Part shown: positions 7,965 through 14,890 of the stretch, piece after piece
How the letters are laid out: each line of letters opens with the position of its first letter
How positions within the stretch are numbered: position 1 is the first letter of the stretch
Assembly: GCF_015291745.1 (NCBI RefSeq)
Contig: NZ_CP030059.1
Location: 4,491,501 to 4,555,500 of the forward strand
Direction: 5' to 3'
Source: Bradyrhizobium sp. CCBAU 53351
GTDB taxonomy: Bacteria > Pseudomonadota > Alphaproteobacteria > Rhizobiales > Xanthobacteraceae
DNA length: 64,000 nucleotides
The notes under the pieces: model-generated
Database searches by the model: none
Told to the model about the DNA's origin: nothing
The model's input: the letters and a program-made list of their open reading frames with translations, nothing else
Translations under genes and position numbers: made by a program

Positions 7965-8375
7965 TTAGGGGCCGGTCTGGACGACGGTGGAAGTGTTGAC
8001 CGCGCCGAACTGCGCCACCGTGCCCGCATTCATCGTGCCGAGCTGCGATATCAGGCTGCTCGCCGACTGGCCGGTCTGACCGACGAAGGCGAGATTGTTC
8101 GCGCCCGCCTGCCCGACCGATGCGGAATTGGTCCCGCCGAATTGCAGGACGCCCGTGGCATTGTTCGTGCCGTTCTGGGTCACGGTCGCGCTGGTGCTGC
8201 CGCCGATCATGAACACGCCCGCCAGGTTGAGCTGACTGTTCTGGTTCAGCACGACGGGCGGACCGCCGACCGAGACGATGGTCTTGATGTCAGCGGTCTG
8301 GGCGCGGGCTGGCCCCGCGCCGACCGGGCCCAGAGCGAGCAGGACTGCGCCCGCGCATCCCAAATGATGTTTCAT
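7965..8375 (-). CDS. Curlin-repeat (CsgA/CsgB-like) secreted protein
   Basis: A 136-residue precursor: signal peptide (GAVLLALGPVGAGPARA-QTA), then a segment with 'VVLNQNSQLNLAGVFMIGG', then about seven curlin-like repeats such as ATVTQNGTNN, TGVLQFGGTN, ASVGQAGANN, SSLISQLGTMN and GTVAQFGAVN. Glutamine, asparagine and glycine recur at the ladder positions known from CsgA. It shares its N-terminal architecture with the following gene. Spacers to its neighbours are 25 and 45 bases, consistent with one operon. Confidence 0.8.
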   Translation of the reverse strand: MKHHLGCAGAVLLALGPVGAGPARAQTADIKTIVSVGGPPVVLNQNSQLNLAGVFMIGGSTSATVTQNGTNNATGVLQFGGTNSASVGQAGANNLAFVGQTGQSASSLISQLGTMNAGTVAQFGAVNTSTVVQTGP

Positions 8376-8400
8376 GACATGCCTCGCACTTCAGATCCGC

Positions 8401-8793
8401 TCACGGAGCCTGCTGGATGATCGTCGAGCCGTTCAGGATTCCGAGCTGACCGACGCCGGCCGTGTTGTTGGCGCCGATCTGGCCGATCAGGCTCGAATTG
8501 CTGCCACCGACCTGGCCGGCCAGCGCGGTGTTGGTCGCAGTCGGGGTGGTGCCGCCCTGCCCGATCACCGAATTGTTGACGGTCAGGAGCGAGCCCGTCT
8601 GCAAGGTGATCGCGGTGTTGGTGGCGCCGAACTGCAGCGTCGTGGCGCTGTTGCTGGTGCCGCCACTCTGCGAAATGAACGACGTGTTGGTGTTTCCGAA
8701 TTGCAGCACGCTGGCCGTGTTGCCGGCCTGTGCATCGGCGGCCGTCAGCGTGGCGAACGCCGCAAAAGTTGCAATGAAATAGGTGATCCGCAT
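8401..8793 (-). CDS. Curlin-repeat (CsgA-like) secreted protein
   Basis: A 130-residue precursor with a signal peptide (ITYFIATFAAFATLTAADAQA) and nine tandem curlin-like repeats filling the whole mature chain, for example TASVLQFGNTN, SATTLQFGATN, TALAGQVGGSN, SSLIGQIGANN and TAGVGQLGILN, ending in GSTIIQQAP. ATG 8793 follows a GGAGG site; the upstream frame to 8877 is not needed. It lies 120 bases after the first repeat gene and 25 before the next. Mature chain almost free of charged residues, as expected for a curlin-like amyloid subunit. Confidence 0.82.
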   Translation of the reverse strand: MRITYFIATFAAFATLTAADAQAGNTASVLQFGNTNTSFISQSGGTSNSATTLQFGATNTAITLQTGSLLTVNNSVIGQGGTTPTATNTALAGQVGGSNSSLIGQIGANNTAGVGQLGILNGSTIIQQAP

Positions 8794-8868
8794 GTCAATT
8801 CCTCCGCGAGAATGAGCGAGCCGTCGCAATCGATCGGCCGGCCGGTAGCGGTGTATTCGAGATTGGCG

Positions 8869-8895
8869 CGGACGCACCGCAACTGGATGCGTCCG
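8869..8895 (-). other. Small inverted repeat after the first curlin-repeat gene
   Basis: An 8-bp perfect stem (8869-8876 with 8888-8895) and an 11-base loop lie 18 bases after the stop of the first repeat gene, within the 120-base spacer. No T-run follows, so it is not a standard terminator; it could be an RNA stabiliser or partial attenuator, or chance in GC-rich DNA. Confidence 0.3.
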
Positions 8896-8913
8896 GCCGA
8901 ACGGTTGCGTGGT

Positions 8914-9315
8914 TCAGTGCGCCGTCTGCGAGACGGTGCTGCCGTTGACGCCGAACACGCTGAGCTGGCCGACGGCGGCGGCGTTGTTCTGCAGCGCGGG
9001 CGGCCCGAACGAGTTCTGGGTGATCGCGCTGCCGTTGTTGCCGAACGCCACCTGGCCGGTGGTCGCCGAGTTCTGCACGCCGATCTGGTTCACCGTGCTC
9101 GCGTTGTTGAGCGAGGCCGAACCGGTGCCCTGCATCGTGGACGCAGTATTCACGATGCCGAGCTGGCTGGTCGACGAGCTGTCGTTGGTGAGGCCGTTCT
9201 GCGTGACGGACGAGCCGTTCACGACGCCGACCTGCACCGTGGTCGAGGTGTTGGCGGCCTGCGCCGCGGAGGACAAGGCGAACAATGCAACGGAAGCAAA
9301 AAACAATTTGCGCAT
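8914..9315 (-). CDS. Curlin-repeat (CsgA-like) secreted protein, first gene of the block
   Basis: A 133-residue precursor with a signal peptide (MRKLFFASVALFALSSAAQA) and about nine curlin-like repeats, for example GSSVTQNGLTN, SSSTSQLGIVN, ASTVNQIGVQN and GSAITQN, ending in GSTVSQTAH. The end of this protein and that of the next (GSTIIQQAP) are alike, so these two form a second paralogue pair. I chose ATG 9315, where the signal peptide begins. It is the promoter-proximal gene; the 120-base space after it contains a small hairpin and might set its expression above that of the following genes. Confidence 0.82.
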   Translation of the reverse strand: MRKLFFASVALFALSSAAQAANTSTTVQVGVVNGSSVTQNGLTNDSSSTSQLGIVNTASTMQGTGSASLNNASTVNQIGVQNSATTGQVAFGNNGSAITQNSFGPPALQNNAAAVGQLSVFGVNGSTVSQTAH

Positions 9316-9494
9316 GGAATATCCCTTTCTGGACAAGTTGTCTGACTTGAGTACGGATGCCGTCTTGGAAGAGGCCGACATCGTAGGGATACTTTGAACC
9401 GATCGCGGCCTGCGCGACAGACTGCCATTCATGCTAATCGGTACGGACTAGACGCCTGCGATGAAATGCGGCACGTGACAGCGCGCGAGCCGCG

Positions 9495-10142
9495 CTATCC
9501 CGCGCCGGCGCGCGGCGTCTCCGCTTCACGCCCCATGCTGTCGATCAGCCGCACCACCTCGATCGGCGTACGCAGCTCCAGCTTTCGCATCATCCTGGCG
9601 CGATGCACTTTCGCCGTCACCTCGCTCACGCCGAGCCGCGCGGCGATCTGCTTGGCGATGAGCCCCTCGGCCATCAGCAGCATGATCTCGCGCTCTCGCG
9701 CCGTCAGCGTCTCGACGCGCTGGCGCGCTTCGCGCACGACGTCCTCGCGCTCGAGGCGCCTGCGATCGCGCTCGATGCCATGCCTGATCGCGTCGAGGAT
9801 CTCCTGCTCGCGAAAAGGTTTCGGCAGAAACTCGACCGCGCCGCGCTTCATGGCCTCGACCGAGACGCGGACGTCGGAATGGCCGCTGATGAAGACGATC
9901 GGAATCGGCACGCCCGTCTCGGCGAGGCGGCGCTGCAGTTCGAGTCCGGTCGGCGACGTGCCGGGAAAGCGGACGTCGAGCACGAGGCACGAAGGACCGG
10001 GCGAAATGCTCTCCGCGAGAAACGCCTCCGTCGTGGCGAACAGCTTCACCTGGTGTCCGGTCTCCTCGCAGAGATTTCCGATCGCAGTTCGAATCTGAAT
10101 TTCGTCGTCAACGACATAAACTGTGGCTTGACCTGAATTCAT
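9495..10142 (-). CDS. FixJ-family response regulator
   Basis: A 215-residue two-domain regulator. The receiver domain has the acidic pair D12-D13, the phosphorylatable D56 in 'CLVLD', the S/T in 'VFISGHSD' and the conserved Lys in 'EFLPKPF'. The output domain (about 144-205) is a LuxR/FixJ HTH: 'LTAREREIMLLMAEGLIAKQ' followed by 'LGVSEVTAKVHRARMMRKL'. I start it at ATG 10142 (MNSGQATVYVVDDE); the frame extends to 10361 but the receiver fold begins here. It lies between the curlin block (same strand, 179 bases apart) and the divergent exporter operon, so either could be its target. No cognate kinase gene is adjacent. Confidence 0.9.
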   Translation of the reverse strand: MNSGQATVYVVDDEIQIRTAIGNLCEETGHQVKLFATTEAFLAESISPGPSCLVLDVRFPGTSPTGLELQRRLAETGVPIPIVFISGHSDVRVSVEAMKRGAVEFLPKPFREQEILDAIRHGIERDRRRLEREDVVREARQRVETLTAREREIMLLMAEGLIAKQIAARLGVSEVTAKVHRARMMRKLELRTPIEVVRLIDSMGREAETPRAGAG

Positions 10143-10726
10143 GAGCAACGGGCTCCCCGGCTTGCGGCTCGATGAAAAAACCGAGCCGTCCATTCTTCTT
10201 GCAAGCGTGATCAAGGTGCTTGGATAAAATCGCAGCGATCGAACGAGGCGCATCGCTCCGCCGGTTCGACCTCTTAGAGCCAACTCGCGCCTGAGACGAG
10301 TGAAGGCGTTCACATATCGGGCTTCGTGATTGAAGTGATTCGACCTCGCCGCCGCCGGCATCGAGGCGGGCTGATCTCGATAATGCGACGTTCCTGCGTC
10401 GTGGTATCGCCAGTTGCGTCATGCATCGCCACTCATGGGCCGGCTTGAACGCCCTGCACCGGCCGCTTCGGCCAGAGCAAACGGGACGTTCAGTCAGCTT
10501 GTCGAGTTCGATACCGCGCGCCTCATATCGATACGCTTCGTATGCATCCGCAGCAAATCACGAAAATTCGCGGCTTACGATTTTACGTCTGGATCATCAG
10601 CCGCACCCGACCGTCGCCCCATCAGCGGCGACATACTGACGATCGATATCGCTTTGGGGGATTTACAACCATAGCGCGATCTTTTGTTCGTGCCGCCAGC
10701 CATTATTCGAGAGGCGGGTTTTTGAT
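10143..10726. other. 584-base intergenic region between divergent regulator and exporter genes
   Basis: This long space separates the FixJ-type regulator (minus) from the exporter operon (plus) and should hold both promoters. I see several short open frames but none with a convincing start or composition, and no repeat of the families found elsewhere in the window. The stretch 10500-10720 is more AT-rich than its surroundings. No clear -35/-10 pair was identified. Confidence 0.5.
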
Positions 10727-12154
10727 ATGCGATTTGTACCAATCATTGCCTTGCTTGGAACTGCCTGCAGCCTCGCCGCGGTCTATGCCGCAGGGCCCGC
10801 CGTCATCGGCGCGGCCGGGAGCGCTGCGGACAAGGCCTCGCACGCGCTGGAATCGACCCGACGCCTGCTCGTGCCTGCCGGACGCAATGCCGCGTCATTC
10901 GGGCCCGATTCGCCCGTATTCCGCTACGCGTCGATCCAGCGCGGCAGCATCGAGCAGACCGTCACCGTCACGGGCGCCCTGCAGCCCGTCAAGACGATCG
11001 AGGTGGGTTCCCAATTGTCCGGGCAGCTCGCCCGGGTCTATGTCGATTTCAACGACACCGTCGCCAGGGATCAGCCGCTCGCCTTGATCGATCCGCGCAG
11101 CTTTGCCGCCAAGGTCGACGAAGCCAAGGCTTCGCTCGCCGTCGCCAATTCCCTGGTCGACATCGCCAGGGCCAAGCTCGATCGCGCCAAAATCGACCTG
11201 CAAAACGCCAGAGGCAGCCGGGACGTGCTCGCCGCCAAGCTCGAGAGCGCCCAGGCGGTGAAGAGCTCGGCGCAGAAGACCCTGCAGCGCAAGCTGGCGC
11301 TGCAGTCGCAAAACGTGGTGGCGACGACGGCGGTTGACGACGCGCAGACGGAGTTCACCGCGCGCCTCGCCCAGGAGCGCGAGGCCGAGGTCCTGATGTC
11401 CCTCAACTCCTATTCGGTGGAAGGTGCGCAGGCCGATGTCCGCCGCATCGAGGCGGAGCTGCAACAGGCGCGAATGGCCGTGCCGGAGAAGGCGGCGGTG
11501 CTCGCCGCGGCGCAGGCCGATCTCGACCGCACCGTGATCCGCTCGCCGATCGACGGCGTCGTCGTCGGCCGGTTCGTCAACGAGGGCCAGACCCTCGCGG
11601 TTGGGTTGGAATCGCGCACCACCTTCGTGGTGGCCCACCGCCTGGAAGACATGGAGATCCATGCACAGGTCGACGAGGCCGATATCGGCCGCATCGCCCC
11701 CGGCCAGCGCGCGCATTTCACCGTGGACGCCTACCCCGACCGCCGCTTCGAGGCGGTGGTGCGACAGGTCCGCAAGGCCCCGCAGACCCAGCAGCACGTC
11801 GTCACCTACACCGTCGTTCTTGCGACCTCCAATCTCGACGGCGCGCTGCTGCCCGGGATGACCGCTTTGGTGAAGATCGTGATCGAACGGCAGGACGATG
11901 TTTTGAAGGTGCCGCTTGCGGCGCTGCGCTTCCAGCCCTCCGGCACACGGCCCGATCCGGCCGGCACGCACAGCGGCGTGTGGGTGCGCACCGCAAGCGG
12001 CGCGCTCCAGCGTATTGCCGTGACGGTCGGCGCGGCCGGCACCGAGCAAGTCGCACTCAAGGGCGGAGACCTCGACGAGGGCAGTCAGGTCGCGATCGGC
12101 CAGGCGATCCGTCCAGCGGGCTTCGAATTTCTCGGCATCAGGTTCGGATCATGA
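10727..12154 (+). CDS. MacA-like periplasmic adaptor (membrane fusion protein)
   Basis: A 475-residue RND/MacA-type membrane fusion protein. After an N-terminal hydrophobic anchor or signal (PIIALLGTACSLAAVYAAG) come the first lipoyl half (ITVTGALQPVKTIEVGSQLS-like, 'VGSQLSGQLARVYVDFNDTV'), a long coiled-coil hairpin (about 130-265), the second lipoyl half ('TVIRSPIDGVVVGRFVNEGQ') and a beta-barrel with 'LLPGMTALVKIVIE'. It should link the MacB-like permease to an outer-membrane channel. It is gene 1 of a tightly packed operon: its TGA overlaps the ATG of the ATPase gene by four bases. Confidence 0.88.
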   Translation: MRFVPIIALLGTACSLAAVYAAGPAVIGAAGSAADKASHALESTRRLLVPAGRNAASFGPDSPVFRYASIQRGSIEQTVTVTGALQPVKTIEVGSQLSGQLARVYVDFNDTVARDQPLALIDPRSFAAKVDEAKASLAVANSLVDIARAKLDRAKIDLQNARGSRDVLAAKLESAQAVKSSAQKTLQRKLALQSQNVVATTAVDDAQTEFTARLAQEREAEVLMSLNSYSVEGAQADVRRIEAELQQARMAVPEKAAVLAAAQADLDRTVIRSPIDGVVVGRFVNEGQTLAVGLESRTTFVVAHRLEDMEIHAQVDEADIGRIAPGQRAHFTVDAYPDRRFEAVVRQVRKAPQTQQHVVTYTVVLATSNLDGALLPGMTALVKIVIERQDDVLKVPLAALRFQPSGTRPDPAGTHSGVWVRTASGALQRIAVTVGAAGTEQVALKGGDLDEGSQVAIGQAIRPAGFEFLGIRFGS

Positions 12155-12876
12155 CCTCTTCCCCGCCCCTTATCAGCCTCCGGTCGGTCAGCAGGACCTA
12201 CCGCACCGACGGGATCGCGGTGACTGCGGTGCGCAATGTCAGCTTCGACATCGCGCAAGGCGAGATCGCGGCCGTGATGGGGCCGTCCGGCTCCGGCAAA
12301 TCGACACTGATGAACATGATCGGGCTGCTCGACCTGCCGAACGAGGGCGCCGTCTATCTCGAGGGCGCCGACGTCGCCGGTCTGTCGGAAGATCGCCGGT
12401 CGTCCTTGCGAGCGCGCAGCATCGGCTTCGTGTTCCAGTCCTACAATCTCCTGGCCCGCCACAACGCGCTCGAGAACGTCGCGCTGCCACTGGTCTATTG
12501 CGGCATCAACCGCAGGGAACGCCTGGCGCGCGCGGAAGCGAGCCTTCAGGCCGTCGGCATGCTGCACCGGGCCCATCATTTCCCGCGGCAGCTCTCGGGC
12601 GGCGAGCAGCAGCGCGTCGCGATTGCGCGCGCGCTGATCGCCTCCCCGCTGATCGTGCTCGCGGACGAGCCGACCGGCGCGCTCGACAGCCGCACCGGCG
12701 CCGAGATCCTGGCCTTGTTCGCCGCGCTCAACCGGAGCGGCCAGACCATCGTGATGATCACGCATGATCCGGGCATCGCGACGCAGTGCCGCCGCACCAT
12801 TCGCCTGCATGATGGCGAGCTTGTCAGCGACGAAACGCTGGCTCCGATCCTGCCGAAACGGAGCGCTCTGTCATGA
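12151..12876 (+). CDS. ABC transporter ATP-binding protein (MacB/LolD-type)
   Basis: A 241-residue ATPase. Walker A GPSGSGKS (44-51), Q-loop in 'GFVFQSYNLL', signature LSGGEQQ, Walker B 'IVLADEP' and the switch His in 'MITHDP' are all present, as in MacB/LolD-like exporters that work by mechanotransmission. In E. coli MacB the ATPase and permease are one chain; here they are split into two genes. It overlaps the adaptor gene upstream and the permease gene downstream by four bases each (ATGA), so the three products are translationally coupled. Confidence 0.92.
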   Translation: MTSSPPLISLRSVSRTYRTDGIAVTAVRNVSFDIAQGEIAAVMGPSGSGKSTLMNMIGLLDLPNEGAVYLEGADVAGLSEDRRSSLRARSIGFVFQSYNLLARHNALENVALPLVYCGINRRERLARAEASLQAVGMLHRAHHFPRQLSGGEQQRVAIARALIASPLIVLADEPTGALDSRTGAEILALFAALNRSGQTIVMITHDPGIATQCRRTIRLHDGELVSDETLAPILPKRSALS

Positions 12877-14096
12877 CGATGCTCCAGGCCTTTCAAATCG
12901 CACTGCACGCCTTGCGGCTCAATCCGCTGCGCAGCTTCCTCACCATGCTCGGCATCGTGATCGGCGTCGCCTCCATCGTGACGGTGTTCGCGATCGGGGC
13001 CGGCGCGCAGCTGCGTCTGCAGGAGCAGATCCGCTCGATCGGGGCCAACGTGCTGATGATCACCCCCGGTGCGGTCTACCAAGGCGGCGTGCGTCTCAAG
13101 GACGGCAGCAAGCTGACGATGACTGAGGGCGACGTGCAGGCCATCCTCGAACAGATTCCGGAAATCCAGGCCGCCGCCGGCTCGCTCGCCGGAACGGCGC
13201 AGGTCATCCACGAGGGCAAGAACTGGAATACGACCATCAACGGCACCACGACGGGGCATTTCATGGTCCGCGACTGGCAGCTCGCGAGCGGTCGCTATTT
13301 TTCCGGTTCCGAAGAGGCCGGCGCCGGCAAGGTCGTGATCCTCGGAAGCACGGTCGCACGCGAGCTGTTCGCGGACGGCGACGACCCGATCGGCGCGCAG
13401 ATCCGGATCATGAAGGTGCCGCTCGAGGTGGTCGGCGTTCTCGACCGCAAGGGCCCCGCGCAGGACGACGTCGCCTTCGTGCCGCTCGCCACCGCCAAGC
13501 TGCGTTTCCTCGGCAGTGCCAGCAACATCAACAGGGATTCGGTCGCGTACATCATCGCCAAAGTCGCCGGTGACGGACAGATGGCGGGCGCGCGAGCGGA
13601 GATCGAGAATTTGCTGCGGCAGCGCCACCGTATCCCCGCCGGCCAGGAGGACGATTTCAAGGTCCAGGATCCGGCCGCCGCGATGGAGGCGCAGCAGGGC
13701 GCGATCCGCACTGTCGCGCTGCTGCTCGTCGCCATCGCCTCGGTCTCGTTGCTCGTCGGCGGCATCAGCATCATGAATGTCATGATCGTGTCGGTCACCG
13801 AGCGCACGCGGGAGATCGGAATCCGCCGTGCGCTGGGCGGGCGGATGCGGGACATCCGTCTGCAGTTCCTGTGCGAGGCACTCGTGCTCTGCCTGCTCGG
13901 CGGAGCCATCGGGGTTGCCGGCGGCGTCACGCTCTCGATGACGGTCGCCCGCATGGCAGGATGGGTCACCTCGATCGACGGTCAGGCGATCGGCCTTGCC
14001 CTCGTGTTCTCGATCGCCACCGGCCTCATCTTCGGTTTCTATCCCGCCCACAAGGCATCCAAGCTCAGCCCCATCGAGGCGCTCAAAACGGAGTGA
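12873..14096 (+). CDS. ABC transporter permease (MacB/FtsX-type)
   Basis: A 407-residue permease with the MacB topology: one N-terminal membrane segment (FLTMLGIVIGVASIVTVFA), a large periplasmic domain of about 240 residues (MacB_PCD), then three C-terminal membrane segments starting with 'VALLLVAIASVSLLVGG' and including the FtsX signature 'ERTREIGIRRALGGRMRDI'. With the preceding ATPase it would form a MacAB-like exporter of a periplasmic substrate such as a peptide, lipid or siderophore. No TolC-type outer-membrane gene is in the window, so that partner must be encoded elsewhere. Confidence 0.92.
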   Translation: MTMLQAFQIALHALRLNPLRSFLTMLGIVIGVASIVTVFAIGAGAQLRLQEQIRSIGANVLMITPGAVYQGGVRLKDGSKLTMTEGDVQAILEQIPEIQAAAGSLAGTAQVIHEGKNWNTTINGTTTGHFMVRDWQLASGRYFSGSEEAGAGKVVILGSTVARELFADGDDPIGAQIRIMKVPLEVVGVLDRKGPAQDDVAFVPLATAKLRFLGSASNINRDSVAYIIAKVAGDGQMAGARAEIENLLRQRHRIPAGQEDDFKVQDPAAAMEAQQGAIRTVALLLVAIASVSLLVGGISIMNVMIVSVTERTREIGIRRALGGRMRDIRLQFLCEALVLCLLGGAIGVAGGVTLSMTVARMAGWVTSIDGQAIGLALVFSIATGLIFGFYPAHKASKLSPIEALKTE

Positions 14097-14147
14097 GAAG
14101 ATGCTGGAAGCGGACCATTCAGCGCGTAGCCCAGGGAGGAGCCCATC

Positions 14148-14423
14148 ATGAGCCCGGATCCGAAGGATTCGATAGCACCGACGCCGCGCGAGCGCGAGCT
14201 GATGATGTTGATCGCGCGAGGGCTGCAGAACAAGAACATCGCCTACGAGCTCAAGATCTCCGAGAACACGGTGCGGGCGCATATCGGCAACATCATGCGC
14301 AAATACCGGCTTCAGAACAGGACGCAGATCGCGATCGCGTTTGCCCTGCACGCGGCCCCGTTGTCGCTACGCCGCGATCTCGCCAGACCCGACCGCCATC
14401 CGCAGGCGCCAAAGCCCGCTTAG
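14148..14423 (+). CDS. Stand-alone LuxR-type HTH regulator (91 aa)
   Basis: A 91-residue protein that is almost only a LuxR/FixJ HTH: 'TPRERELMMLIARGLQNKN' and 'LKISENTVRAHIGNIMRKY', then 'NRTQIAIAFALHA' and a short Pro/Arg tail. There is no receiver or autoinducer domain, so it resembles GerE-like single-domain regulators. A good GGGAGGAG site precedes it. It starts 52 bases after the exporter permease and is probably the last gene of that operon, acting as a local regulator. Repeat A1 follows it. Confidence 0.82.
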   Translation: MSPDPKDSIAPTPRERELMMLIARGLQNKNIAYELKISENTVRAHIGNIMRKYRLQNRTQIAIAFALHAAPLSLRRDLARPDRHPQAPKPA

Positions 14424-14457
14424 GCCGCTGCACAAAGTCCGGCGGTGCTTCTTGCTC

Positions 14458-14566
14458 CGTCATTGCGAGCGCAGCGATTTGCCCGCCGAAGCCTAGGTGA
14501 AGGCGGAAGCAATTCAGAGTCTTTCCGCGGAGGAATTCTGGATTGCTTCCTGCGCTCGCAATGACG
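14458..14566. repeat. Repeat family A, copy 1
   Basis: Begins CGTCATTGCGAGCGCAG and ends TGCGCTCGCAATGACG, so the outer arms are reverse complements; the inside also pairs (CTGGATTGCTTCC with GGAAGCAATTCAG-like). The same arms occur at 48116, 57838 and 62889. It lies after the HTH gene and could act as a transcript end. Confidence 0.8.
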
Positions 14567-14597
14567 AAGTTGAAGCAGTGATGCGCTAAACACCGCT

Positions 14598-14765
14598 CTC
14601 GTACCCCAAACACAGCGCAGCGCTTCCCCGGCGATGCGAAGCATCGTCCGGTTCAGCGGTGCGCTGCCGAGCCGGGGCCCATGTTGTAGCGGGCCGTGCA
14701 GCCTGCTGGGTCCCGGCTCTGCGCAGCAGCGCGAAGGGCGTTGCAGCGCGTCCGAGACACGAGAC
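14598..14765. repeat. Repeat family G, copy 1
   Basis: A GC-rich stretch with the words CAGCGCAGCGCTTC, GGTCCCGGCTCTGCG and GCGTCCGAGACACGAGA. The second copy at 37019 has the same words in inverted arrangement (GTCCCGGCTC, AAGCGCTGCGCTGCGTCC, GGCACGAGAG). Hairpin-forming; no coding potential seen. Confidence 0.6.
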
Positions 14766-14890
14766 CAAGCCCCCTCCCCAGCCCTCTTGCATGGCTCTCA
14801 GCTCTTGTAACACAACCGTCATGCAGCGAAACTAAACGAAGCCGGGGCCGCGGGTTGCGGCCGTGCCGCCTCACCGCAGGGAGAGATTTG

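Larger units (their letters stand above)
14424..14890. other. 467-base intergenic region filled with repeats
   Basis: This space holds two palindrome-rich elements of families found elsewhere in the window (A1 and G1, listed separately) and then the leader of the phosphodiesterase gene, whose GGGAGAG site lies just before ATG 14891. I see no gene in it. Confidence 0.7.

Noticed and set aside
10143..10361. A 73-codon N-terminal extension of the FixJ-type regulator
   Set aside because: The receiver domain starts right after ATG 10142 as in other FixJ proteins; the extension has no recognisable sequence.
10414..10674. An 86-codon frame in the long regulator/exporter spacer
   Set aside because: No ribosome binding site, no domain, and it lies where two divergent promoters are expected.
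12576..14351. A 591-codon minus-strand frame opposite the exporter ATPase and permease genes
   Set aside because: Antisense shadow: the plus-strand genes have all ABC motifs, while this frame is Arg/His/Asp-rich without motifs.
14696..14890. A 65-codon upstream extension of the phosphodiesterase gene
   Set aside because: The extension runs through a family G repeat and would place the clear signal peptide inside the protein; ATG 14891 has a good ribosome binding site.
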